From Niabella aurantiaca DSM 17617 (GTDB taxonomy: Bacteria; Bacteroidota; Bacteroidia; Chitinophagales; Chitinophagaceae): 64,000 bases of DNA. The stretch covers positions 124,001 to 188,000 of the forward strand of contig NZ_KB893646.1 of assembly GCF_000374125.1 (NCBI RefSeq), given 5' to 3'. The position numbers were made by a program, and so were the translations under genes. Positions 53,139-60,965 of this stretch are shown here, one piece after another (position 1 is the first letter of the stretch; every line of letters starts with the position of its first letter). The notes under the pieces were generated by a model that made no database searches, had not been told where the DNA came from, and saw only the letters and a list, made by a program, of their open reading frames with translations.

Positions 53139-54245
53139 ATGAACGAGTTCTTAAACCAGGTCTATTTTAATAATTCAGTAAGGTCTTATGTTGCCGTAGG
53201 TACCACCATCCTGATCGTGATCCTGTTTAAACGGTACATTGCGCATTACCTGGCCCTTGTCATTTTCAAGGTCCTGAAGATCCGGTGGAAGAATATCGAC
53301 TTTCCTGCGTTCCGGTCAATGGCCGCAAAACCGCTGGGGATCTTCTTTGCCGTGTTGATCACCGTAACCGCCCTGGATAAGCTCACGCTTCCTTCAGAGC
53401 TGGAATTCAGCCTGTACAAGATCACTTTCCGGGAGCTGCTGCGGATGACCGGTACGTTCCTGATCATCTTTACCTTTTTCCAGTTCATTTTAAAGCTGAT
53501 CGATTTTGTGATGCTTATGGTGCAGGGTACCTATCTCAAACCGGTTGGCGGCACGGGCAGTCATCAGCTGATCTTCTTTTTTAAAGACCTGATCAAAGTG
53601 TTGATCGGGTTGATCGGACTGCTTTTTATTTTGAAGTACACGTTTGGGTACGACGTAAAAGGATTACTTACAGGCCTGAGTATTGTGGGCGCCGCCATAG
53701 CGCTGGCGTTAAAAGAGAGCCTCGAAAATCTCATCGCTTCGTTTATCATCTTTTTCGACAAACCTTTCTCCACGGGAGACGCGGTAAAGCTGAACGCTGT
53801 TTCAGGAGTTGTAGAAAAAATAGGGCTGAGGAGCACCCGCATCCGCTCAGATGCGAAAACGTATATCACCGTTCCCAATAAACAAATGGTGGACAGCATT
53901 CTTGATAACCTCTCAAACCGCCTTCAGTTCAGAGCAGCGCTGAAGCTGGAGATCCCCTCTGCAACCGGTCCCGAACTGGTTGAACAACTGCTGGGCGGCA
54001 TCCGCAATATCTTAAGTGGAGAGGGGATCATCTCATCATCTGCCTTTGTTACCGGCATTACCGCCAACGCAATCATTATCCAATGCGAGTATTTTACCGG
54101 TGGGGATTTCAGAGAGCATAGCCGCATAAAGGAGGGCCGCACACTGAAGATCCTTGAGCTGATGGCAACGCTGAACATTACCACCGCCCAAAGCGTGAGC
54201 GATGTCAAGATCATCCGGGACGAGCCGCAAGGTCCGGCTGTTTAA
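53139..54245 (+). CDS. MscS family mechanosensitive ion channel
   Basis: A 368-residue inner-membrane channel that opens under tension to release solutes after osmotic downshock. Four hydrophobic helices (about 15-35, 60-80, 95-130, 145-165) precede the pore helix TGLSIVGAAIALALKESLENLIASFIIFFDKPF, with Gly/Ala-rich packing as in MscS TM3. The beta domain follows (FSTGDAVKLNAVSGVVEKIGLRSTRIR) with the conserved VPNKQMVDSIL, then a C-terminal alpha/beta domain. It stands alone between spacers. Confidence 0.9.
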   Translation: MNEFLNQVYFNNSVRSYVAVGTTILIVILFKRYIAHYLALVIFKVLKIRWKNIDFPAFRSMAAKPLGIFFAVLITVTALDKLTLPSELEFSLYKITFRELLRMTGTFLIIFTFFQFILKLIDFVMLMVQGTYLKPVGGTGSHQLIFFFKDLIKVLIGLIGLLFILKYTFGYDVKGLLTGLSIVGAAIALALKESLENLIASFIIFFDKPFSTGDAVKLNAVSGVVEKIGLRSTRIRSDAKTYITVPNKQMVDSILDNLSNRLQFRAALKLEIPSATGPELVEQLLGGIRNILSGEGIISSSAFVTGITANAIIIQCEYFTGGDFREHSRIKEGRTLKILELMATLNITTAQSVSDVKIIRDEPQGPAV

Positions 54246-54399
54246 GGATCAACTGCCACAGGTAATGAGCCGCAGATGCGCAGATTAATCGATAGCAAAA
54301 ACGATCAATCAGCGGCAATCGAAGATCCGGATAGCGCGCCGCAAACGGGGCCCGGCAGTTAAACAGCAGTTATGACAGAAAGTGTCAGGGCTTATATAT
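54246..54399. repeat. Spacer with 'GCAGATGCGCAGATT' intergenic repeat
   Basis: The segment 54270-54325 contains GCCGCAGATGCGCAGATT and AATCAGCGGC. On the opposite strand these equal ATCTGCGCATCTGCGGC and GCCGCTGATT, both found at 63938-63985. It is a dispersed intergenic repeat family with no gene. Confidence 0.5.
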
Positions 54400-54924
54400 C
54401 TATTTCACCTTTTTTATAATAGCTGCCAGCTCCACATCAAATTTCCCCGTTTCTCCATACTCCACCACGCGGCCCAATTCCGTATCATGATGATAAACGA
54501 TGATGGTAGGCACATTGGTGACCATCAGGCCTTCCGCAATTTTTCCTTTATCTTTCTTACTGCGGTCAACTGCAAGAAGAGAGACCTTGCCCTTATCAAA
54601 GTCCGCTGCTTCCAGTAATTTATAAAAACGGGGAATGATGTAGTGGGAGTCCGGGCACCAGGTGCCCATAAATACCTTAAACCAGATCTTTTCTTTATTC
54701 CGTTTGATCGTTTTTACAACCTCCGGGCGGGGCTCATATACCTTTTCTCCTTCCGCAAACCATTTAAAGGCCGTATCTGCCCTTAAGAGACTGTCTGTAA
54801 TATGCCCCCGGTACATTTTCTGCTGCTTCCCGTTGTGGTCATCCACGATCACTTCATACTGCTGCTGGGCATGGGTTACTACTGCTGCGCACAAAAGCAC
54901 GCCTGCTAAAATTACTTTTTTCAT
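54400..54924 (-). CDS. Exported thioredoxin-fold protein with single-Cys site
   Basis: A 174-residue protein with a signal peptide (MKKVILAGVLLCAAVVTHAQ) and a thioredoxin fold: KVFMGTWCPDSHYIIPRFYKLL carries the active-site region and NVPTIIVYHHD the cis-Pro loop. The usual CxxC is CPDS, so the second Cys is Ser. That rules out a normal disulfide reductase, though it could be a thiol transferase or isomerase-like protein. The WCPDS form recurs in Bacteroidota relatives as I recall, so it is not a fresh mutation. Single gene. Confidence 0.83.
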   Translation of the reverse strand: MKKVILAGVLLCAAVVTHAQQQYEVIVDDHNGKQQKMYRGHITDSLLRADTAFKWFAEGEKVYEPRPEVVKTIKRNKEKIWFKVFMGTWCPDSHYIIPRFYKLLEAADFDKGKVSLLAVDRSKKDKGKIAEGLMVTNVPTIIVYHHDTELGRVVEYGETGKFDVELAAIIKKVK

Positions 54925-55046
54925 GCATTTGACAATTTCATCTTACAGAGACGCGCAACGCCGATAGTGCGTTGTACCACAAAAGAATCACAAGCTCCGG
55001 GATTCATAAGAAGTTGGGAAGACGGTACGCATTTATACATCGATGA

Positions 55047-55748
55047 TCAGATTCCGGCCTTCAGCTCCAGGAGGAAGCTTTTTATCCGCTGCAGCGATTG
55101 CACGGCCGCAAATTTCTCATCCGCCTTTTTATTATTTCTTAAATATTCTTTAGCGCCTTCGATGGTAAATTTCCTGCGCCGCAACAGGTCATAGATCAGG
55201 AACAGGTTTTTGACGTCCTGCGGACGGAAAAAACGGTCGCCTTTCCCGTTTTTTTTGGGTTTCAGAATATCAAACTCCGACTCCCAGTAACGGATCAGCG
55301 AATGGCTTTCTTTGAACATGGCGGTCACCTCGCCCATGCTGTAATAGTGCTTTTTGAACAGGAGTTCCTCATCCGGCATTTCTACAGCGTCTGCTGCAAT
55401 ACTGTTCTCTTTTACCGATCTCCGGCCCCGGGTACCGGGAGGGCGGCGCTCCGGGGCACCAGCCACCTTTTCGGCCGGCTCCGCTCCATCTGCTTCATCT
55501 TCCTGCTCCGGTTCCTCCTCAGTTACTACGGCCACAGGGACCTCCTGTATGTCGTCCGTTTTTACTGTTACTTCCTGTTCCGGTACCGGTTGTGCACCCG
55601 TCTCCGCCGCGGGATCCTCTTCAGCCATTTCCAATTCGATATTCGCCGGAGGCCGCAGGACGTTCTTTTTTGGCTTGGGCAATGGCTCTACCTTTTCCAC
55701 TTCATCCAGAAATGAAAAAGCTCCCTGGGGTTGTGCTGTCTTTGTCAT
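55047..55748 (-). CDS. MerR family regulator with long acidic N-terminus
   Basis: A 233-residue transcription regulator. The MerR-type winged helix is unusually placed near the C-terminus: HYYSMGEVTAMFKESHSLIRYWESEF, then PKKNGKGDRFFRPQDVKNLFLI and a dimer helix (RRRKFTIEGAKEYLRNN). The first 130 residues are a low-complexity stretch of Glu, Pro, Ala and Val, probably disordered. No effector domain follows. ATG 55748 (MTKTAQPQGAFSFLDEVEK) is chosen; the frame upstream of it is AT-rich spacer. Target genes are unknown. Confidence 0.85.
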   Translation of the reverse strand: MTKTAQPQGAFSFLDEVEKVEPLPKPKKNVLRPPANIELEMAEEDPAAETGAQPVPEQEVTVKTDDIQEVPVAVVTEEEPEQEDEADGAEPAEKVAGAPERRPPGTRGRRSVKENSIAADAVEMPDEELLFKKHYYSMGEVTAMFKESHSLIRYWESEFDILKPKKNGKGDRFFRPQDVKNLFLIYDLLRRRKFTIEGAKEYLRNNKKADEKFAAVQSLQRIKSFLLELKAGI

Positions 55749-56376
55749 GGGTGGTACAAATCTGGTAAATAAACAAAAAATAAAAGTAATCAATGAAATG
55801 TTAAGGCATCACAAAAAATACCACTATTGCAATTTAATCTTAAATACAGGGATATCCAAGTATTTGGATGCTCAACATCGATTCCGTTTCCTGATATCCT
55901 ATTACCATCAAAAAAAGGGCCATCCCGATAAGCGGGACGACCCTCCGGGGTTTTTAGAGTTTAGCGGCGATTGCATTTCTGATAAGTCAGGTGTGTATTT
56001 TCAGTGCCCTTCAGAATCCGGAAATTACCGGTCTCTATTGTTTGTGATGTATGACTGCGAATATTATTTGCCGGACGGTTTCTTCAGTGAATTGCTATTC
56101 CGGCTCTCTACCACATTTGCTACACAAAGATGCCCCTTTGCGGGGCGTAAATCAATGTAGTAAATACCCAATTTCAGGGGGATTTTCCCTTTGTGGTTTA
56201 CCGTATTTTTACGGATCCCGATCCAGGTTTGTTTTTAGAAAAAAATATTTCATGTAATTGATAGCAAGCCCTTTATGAACCGGCCGCGCATTATCTTTCA
56301 AACTAATTTTTTATCGTCATTATTTGAATATAGATTTATACTGCCATCCAAACAATAAAAACTAAAACCATTTGTT
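55749..56376. other. 628-bp spacer with an orphan minus-strand terminator
   Basis: No supported protein gene. It contains a strong minus-strand terminator-like hairpin at 55912-55941 without a gene feeding into it, a GCCCC/GGGGC hairpin near 56131-56148, and AT-rich sequence before the gene at 56377. A minus-strand open stretch of 56 codons (56064-56234) has no start codon of the ATG type. Confidence 0.55.
55912..55941 (-). terminator. Orphan intrinsic terminator (minus strand)
   Basis: On the minus strand GGGTCGTCCCG and CGGGATGGCCC pair over 11 positions (two G-T) around CTTAT and run straight into seven T (A-run at 55912-55918). The next minus-strand gene upstream starts beyond 59 kb, and the MerR gene begins downstream at 55748. 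It may end an unannotated small RNA. Confidence 0.65.
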
Positions 56377-57084
56377 ATGAAACGATTTCCTTCCTTTTTG
56401 CTGTTCCTGGTCATGCTTGCCGGTCTGATCTACCTGTTCCTCGAAAACCGGAAACTGCGGGAAGCCGGCAGTAATGATACCCGGTTCTTTGTATCTGAAG
56501 GCAGCGTTGATCCCAAGGACATTAAGCTGAACTATGTGCAAATGGATAAAGCGCTGGAGATGACCAAAACATTCCGGGAATTTCAATACCGGTTCATCAC
56601 CGAAGGGCTCAACCGGTACCTGGGCAACAGGCCGGACAGCATGCAAAAGACGTTCTGGGATTCCCGGCTGACCACTTTTTCGCTGGACAGCATTAAAAAA
56701 CTGGTATTCACCATGGACGGGCTGGTAAAAAGCGGTAAGCTGGTAAAACCAGACGGCGCCCCGGTAACGAGCTCCGAGCTGGGTATAAAGATCTATGATG
56801 CCGCTTATCCGGGCCTCGATCCAAAAAATGCGGACTATGCCAGTCTCAAGGGCCGGCATACCCTCATCCTGGTGCCGGCCTACAAGGATCTGAAAACAGC
56901 CGTGTACCACGATTTTCTTCCATCCGGTGAGATCCTGGAAAAAGGAAAGCGCATCCATACCTTGCTGGCGCCTGCACAAAACCGGAAAACCGTAATGACC
57001 ATGAGCTTTTTTGCGCCTCCTCCAAGCGGCGTGGACGTGGGTTTGAACCAGGGCGGCGCATGCCCTCCTCCCGGTGTAGAGTAG
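56377..57084 (+). CDS. Membrane-anchored protein of unknown function
   Basis: A 235-residue protein that I do not recognise. One N-terminal helix (FPSFLLFLVMLAGLIYLFLE) anchors a soluble domain of about 190 residues facing the periplasm. The domain contains VQMDKALEMTKTFREFQYRF and HTLILVPAYKDLKTAVYHDFLP. The tail is Pro/Gly-rich (SFFAPPPSGVDVGLNQGGA and on) and ends with ACPPPGVE. It is the first gene of an apparent four-gene operon ending in a histidine kinase and response regulator (28-base gap to the next), so a link to signalling is possible but unproven. Confidence 0.78.
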   Translation: MKRFPSFLLFLVMLAGLIYLFLENRKLREAGSNDTRFFVSEGSVDPKDIKLNYVQMDKALEMTKTFREFQYRFITEGLNRYLGNRPDSMQKTFWDSRLTTFSLDSIKKLVFTMDGLVKSGKLVKPDGAPVTSSELGIKIYDAAYPGLDPKNADYASLKGRHTLILVPAYKDLKTAVYHDFLPSGEILEKGKRIHTLLAPAQNRKTVMTMSFFAPPPSGVDVGLNQGGACPPPGVE

Positions 57085-57112
57085 CGATCCGATTCCTTTA
57101 ATCCCTCTTAAA

Positions 57113-57757
57113 ATGACATTCTTCTATATCCTGATCTTTTTAGAGTGGGCCAGTTTTTTAACGGGATTGTTTTTTTTGAAAAAGGGCAACCGGAGTGGCG
57201 CATTGATCGTGGTGTTCCTGGCTTCCGTGGTAACCGCAGAAACGGTTGTGTATTTTGCGCGTATCTTCCTGCGCCCGAACGCGTTGATCGGCTTTACCAA
57301 TACCTGGTATAACTGCATGCTTCCGGTACAATGCATCAGCCTCTTCCTGTTCTTTTACAGGAAAACAGGACTTGTTTACTGGAAACATGCGATAAAAGGG
57401 TTTATCAGCATGGTCCTTTTTATAACCCTGCTGCAGTTCCTGGTAAGCGATGTCAACCGGTTCAATACATTTAATTATACGCTGGAAGCCATTTTCATTG
57501 CCGCCTGCAGCCTGCATTACCTGTTTGAACTGATGAACAGCGAGGAAATTGAGGAGGTAACCCGGGATCCGTTCATGTATGTTTCCATCGGGCTCCTGTT
57601 ATTTTACCTGGGGACGCTTCCTTATAACATTACAAAGTTTTACCTGTTTGATACCTACCCCCGGCTGTTTTATATCTATTATTACCTGTTCTTTGCTTTT
57701 AATTATTTTTTATATGGCATCATAACCTTTGGATTCCTATGGGCGAAAAAGAAATAA
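57113..57757 (+). CDS. Polytopic membrane protein, possible sensor partner
   Basis: A 214-residue protein with about seven hydrophobic helices spread along the whole chain and short charged loops (EEIEEVTRDP near 145). No known family comes to mind; the 7-helix layout is like membrane sensory modules. Its end overlaps the histidine kinase start by 19 bases, so the two are translationally coupled. The kinase has only one helix and almost no outer domain, so this protein may supply its sensing part. That is inference from order and size. Confidence 0.78.
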   Translation: MTFFYILIFLEWASFLTGLFFLKKGNRSGALIVVFLASVVTAETVVYFARIFLRPNALIGFTNTWYNCMLPVQCISLFLFFYRKTGLVYWKHAIKGFISMVLFITLLQFLVSDVNRFNTFNYTLEAIFIAACSLHYLFELMNSEEIEEVTRDPFMYVSIGLLLFYLGTLPYNITKFYLFDTYPRLFYIYYYLFFAFNYFLYGIITFGFLWAKKK

Positions 57758-58548
57758 ACGTTTTTTTCCTGTCGGTGATTTTAACCGTATTGCTGCTGGT
57801 AATGGCGGTCTATTTCATCATCATCAGCATCCGCCGGCGCAATATCCTCTATAAAAAAGAGCGGGAGGCCAATGCCATTCTGCACAAACAGGAACTGCTG
57901 GAAACGCGGCAGGAGGTACAGCAAAAACTGATGCAGAATATCGGCAGCGAGCTACACGATACTATCGGGCAAAAGCTCACACTAACGTATCTGCAAATGG
58001 AAAACACGCTGTTATCCGATGACATGGAGGATATAAAAAAAAGGATCGCGGCGCAGAACGTGCTGATCCAGGAGTCGCTGAACGAGCTGCGCAGCATCAG
58101 TAAAATGCTGACCACCCAAAATTTTTCCGATTTCAGTTTTGTGCATTACCTGGAAAAGGAACTGGCCAGGATCCATGAAAGCGGGCTTCGTCAGACATTT
58201 TTTTCCAGTCCCCGCGAGGCATTTGATTTTTTGAACGAGCATATCAACCTGTCTATTGTACGCATCTGCCAGGAATTTATCCAGAACAGTTTAAAGCACA
58301 GCGATGGCACCGCCATAGAGATCCATATCAGCCTGACGGAGGATGCCCTGCAGATTGCATGTGCCGATAATGGCAAAGGCATCGACTGGAACGAGGCTGC
58401 TGCTTACCGCATCAGCGGCGGCAGCGGGTTGCAATCCATCGAACGGAGAATACAAAGCATCGGTGCCAGCTTCCAATGGGGCAGCAGCAAGGGTACGCAA
58501 CTGCACATTTCTTTACCTTTAAACAAAATACCCAACTATGAGGCATAG
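57739..58548 (+). CDS. NarL-type sensor histidine kinase
   Basis: A 269-residue kinase of the HisKA_3/NarX group. One transmembrane helix (about 8-30) leads to a coiled stretch (EREANAILHKQELLETRQEV), the phosphoacceptor in GSELHDTIGQKLT (His73), and the ATPase domain with N-box CQEFIQNSLKHS, DNGKGID and the GSGLQSIERR lid. There is no visible sensor domain outside the membrane, so the signal probably comes from a partner. It overlaps the upstream membrane gene by 19 bases and the response regulator by 11. Confidence 0.92.
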   Translation: MGEKEINVFFLSVILTVLLLVMAVYFIIISIRRRNILYKKEREANAILHKQELLETRQEVQQKLMQNIGSELHDTIGQKLTLTYLQMENTLLSDDMEDIKKRIAAQNVLIQESLNELRSISKMLTTQNFSDFSFVHYLEKELARIHESGLRQTFFSSPREAFDFLNEHINLSIVRICQEFIQNSLKHSDGTAIEIHISLTEDALQIACADNGKGIDWNEAAAYRISGGSGLQSIERRIQSIGASFQWGSSKGTQLHISLPLNKIPNYEA

Positions 58549-59170
58549 CATTGTCATTGTTGATGATCATGTCCTGATCGCACAGGCGCTGTCGACAATG
58601 ATCAGTTCCATCCCCAATTTTGACGTACTGTATGTTTGCAGCAGCGGTAAGGAAATGACCGAACGTTTCCAGCATCCCAAAAATATCCCGGACGTGGTCA
58701 TTTTAGATGTGCAGATGCCTGTGATGGACGGTTATGCCGTAGCCAAATGGTTAACAGAAAACAAGCCGGAGGTGATCGTGCTGGCATTGAGCATGCAGGA
58801 CGATGATGAAAAGATCATCAAAATGATCCGCTCGGGGGCAAAAGGCTATCTGCTCAAAAGTATTCAGCAAAAGGAGCTGGCCCACGCCCTCAACACCATT
58901 GTAAAAGACGGCATCTTTTACGATGCCAAAGTAAGCAAGGCCCTGGCCAATGACTATATCAAAAAAGAAGTAACCCAGCAGGAGCTGAGCCCGAAAGAGC
59001 GGGAGCTGATCCCCTGGCTTTGTTCTGATGCTACCTATAAAGAGATCGCCGCCTCTGTTTTCTTAAGCGCCCGCACGGTAGAAAGTTATGCCACCAATAT
59101 TATGGACAAACTGGAGGTCCGGAACCGGGTGGGATTGGTTTTGGTGGCCGTAAAAAAAGGGTGGATCTAA
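58538..59170 (+). CDS. NarL/FixJ family response regulator
   Basis: A 210-residue two-domain regulator. The receiver domain has the acidic pair in VIVDDH, phosphoacceptor Asp57 in VVILDVQMPVMDG and Lys in GAKGYLLKS. The LuxR-type helix-turn-helix follows (LSPKERELIPWLCSDATYKEIAASVFLSARTVESY). It is phosphorylated by the kinase encoded just before it and would bind DNA as a dimer. Its own targets are not evident. The stop codon lies inside a hairpin that ends the convergent S41 gene. Confidence 0.94.
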   Translation: MRHSIVIVDDHVLIAQALSTMISSIPNFDVLYVCSSGKEMTERFQHPKNIPDVVILDVQMPVMDGYAVAKWLTENKPEVIVLALSMQDDDEKIIKMIRSGAKGYLLKSIQQKELAHALNTIVKDGIFYDAKVSKALANDYIKKEVTQQELSPKERELIPWLCSDATYKEIAASVFLSARTVESYATNIMDKLEVRNRVGLVLVAVKKGWI

Positions 59171-59178
59171 ACCCACCC
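59152..59178 (-). terminator. Terminator of the S41 protease gene, inside the regulator's 3' end
   Basis: GGGTGG (59159-59164) pairs with CCACCC (59173-59178). On the minus strand the stem is followed by seven T (A-run 59152-59158). It contains the stop codon of the response regulator gene and lies 30 bases past the S41 stop. Confidence 0.65.
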
Positions 59179-59207
59179 TGTAGTTATTTTTATCCTGCAA
59201 CGATATT

Positions 59208-60698
59208 CTATTTTTTGTGGTTCTCCCGGGTTTCGATCATCCCTTTAAAATGGATATCCGGCATGGGGTTGCGCAGCAAGAGCTTCCGGTTGTTACGTGG
59301 TGCTGCAATTGCGGTCCGGCTCATGAGCGGAGAAGGCAGGGCAATTCCCATGATCTTCAAGGCCCGGCGCAGGTACACTTCATCCAGGTCACCCCAGTCC
59401 TTAGAATAATCTTCATATTGGTCATCCGGCGTTGTTGTAGCCGCATCGTTGGGGATCATCCCGTTAAAATAATCGCCATTGGGGGGATTTTCCGCATTTT
59501 TTGACCAGAGTGAAACCGCATACATATCAAACTTCCCAATATGCATTCCTACAAAACCCACCGGTTTGCCATAAGTAACATCGCCCACTAATTTTACTTC
59601 CATATAGGGTTTCAGCACGTTGATCACCAGCTCGCTGGCTGAAGCCGTTTGGCTGGTGCCGATAAATGCCACCCTGGAAAGATCGAGCGTCTTTGCTTTT
59701 TTAAAGGGAACGGCCGCGTACGCAACCCAGGAGTCAAAGAGATCGCCCCATGAGAAATCGTACCCCGGTACTATCCTCGATTTGAGATAATTACTGTACC
59801 GGTGTGCAGAAAGATCGGCGTTGAAATAATCCGAGTACATCAACTTGGCATCCGTTCCTACGGAGAAGGGGGCAATAAGATTGGCCAGGTACTCCGCTGT
59901 TTCCACAGCGCCACCGCCGTTATACCGCAGGTCCACTACCAGGTCCGTAATGCCGCTGCTGATAAAATGGTCAAACACCGGATCCAGGAACGGCTGGGCC
60001 TTATTTAGCCTGATAAACTGGTTAAATACGAGGTATCCGATCTTTTTGCCTCCTACATTGAGCACATTGCTGTATAAAACGGGGTTAATATCGTAACTGG
60101 TTGATTCCACACTTACGGGCACCGAGCTGCCATCCGGTTTTTGCAGGGTCAGCTGGGTGCTGTTGCTGTAATAGATGGCGTTGATCACCCTGTTCAGCGT
60201 AGTTCCCGGACCATGAACCTGTTCGCCGTCATAGGCCAGATCCGTGTTCCCGTTGATGGCTGTGATCCGCCAGGAACGGCGGATCCCCTGCTGGTAAGCC
60301 GGCGAACCGGGATAGACGGATACAACCCGGAGGTCATTGAGCTCATTGTAATTCACATCCATTCCAAACCCTACGGAAACGCCTCCGATCTCCCCGGCAA
60401 TCGTCCCATCGTCCAGGAAGCTGTATTTATCCATGTTTGCACCGCCCTGCTTCTTAAAGCTGATCAGCGCGTTAAACATATCTTCCGTTTTTGCATAGCT
60501 GTTGGGCCTGAAGGTTGCAGAATCGGGGATCACATCATTCCATAAATACTGATCCTTAAAAAGGAAATACATGGAGTCATTCACACTGGGTACCGTGGGT
60601 TCCGGTGGTGGTGAAGGTTTGTCATTTTTCCGGCAGGCAACCAGTACCAGGGAAAATAAGGCAGCAATCAGCGCAGTCCTGCTCAATAAGGTGGTCAT
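59208..60698 (-). CDS. S41 family C-terminal-processing peptidase lipoprotein
   Basis: A 496-residue lipoprotein protease. The signal TTLLSRTALIAALFSLVLVAC places the lipidated Cys at about 22, followed by a Pro-rich linker. A PDZ-like region (GGVSVGFGMDVNYNELNDLRVVSVYPGSPAYQQG, about 115-150) precedes the S41 fold with YLVFNQFI, DLVVDLRYNGGGAVETAEYLA and the nucleophile Ser in GTSQTASASELVINVLKPY. Members degrade or process envelope proteins. It converges on the response-regulator gene; a -7 box lies 23 bases upstream of the ATG. Confidence 0.9.
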   Translation of the reverse strand: MTTLLSRTALIAALFSLVLVACRKNDKPSPPPEPTVPSVNDSMYFLFKDQYLWNDVIPDSATFRPNSYAKTEDMFNALISFKKQGGANMDKYSFLDDGTIAGEIGGVSVGFGMDVNYNELNDLRVVSVYPGSPAYQQGIRRSWRITAINGNTDLAYDGEQVHGPGTTLNRVINAIYYSNSTQLTLQKPDGSSVPVSVESTSYDINPVLYSNVLNVGGKKIGYLVFNQFIRLNKAQPFLDPVFDHFISSGITDLVVDLRYNGGGAVETAEYLANLIAPFSVGTDAKLMYSDYFNADLSAHRYSNYLKSRIVPGYDFSWGDLFDSWVAYAAVPFKKAKTLDLSRVAFIGTSQTASASELVINVLKPYMEVKLVGDVTYGKPVGFVGMHIGKFDMYAVSLWSKNAENPPNGDYFNGMIPNDAATTTPDDQYEDYSKDWGDLDEVYLRRALKIMGIALPSPLMSRTAIAAPRNNRKLLLRNPMPDIHFKGMIETRENHKK

Positions 60699-60720
60699 AA
60701 GACATAGTTTATTAAAAGAT

Positions 60721-60728
60721 CAAAAATA
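60721..60728 (-). promoter_or_regulatory. -7 element of the S41 protease gene
   Basis: On the minus strand TATTTTTG matches TAnnTTTG, with a start point expected near 60714. No clear -33 TTG. Confidence 0.4.
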
Positions 60729-60965
60729 GTTGAATTCATTGAAATTTATTGAATGAATCCTCCGGGTGCGTTGGGGGGCCGGCTAAAGACATTTTTTTGG
60801 CCGGCAATACGGGGAGGCGGCAAGTCTTGAACGTTTGCCAGACAAAGCGGTTCCGGGCTCCCGGCTTATCTTTATTTCGCAGTTTTTTGATCGGTTCCGG
60901 CAGTCTGCCACAGGTGTAGCACAGGTGCCGCGGTTCTTGCCTCCGGGAGCCGAAAAGCTCCGGCC

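Noticed and set aside
55354-56160. 268-codon open frame on the plus strand opposite the MerR gene
   Set aside because: Its first half is the reverse of the MerR coding region (Ser-rich mirror of the Glu/Pro-rich part) and its second half is spacer; no motif.
56064-56234. 56-codon open stretch on the minus strand upstream of the orphan terminator
   Set aside because: It has no ATG or GTG start and no recognisable motif. Kept only as part of the small-RNA question.
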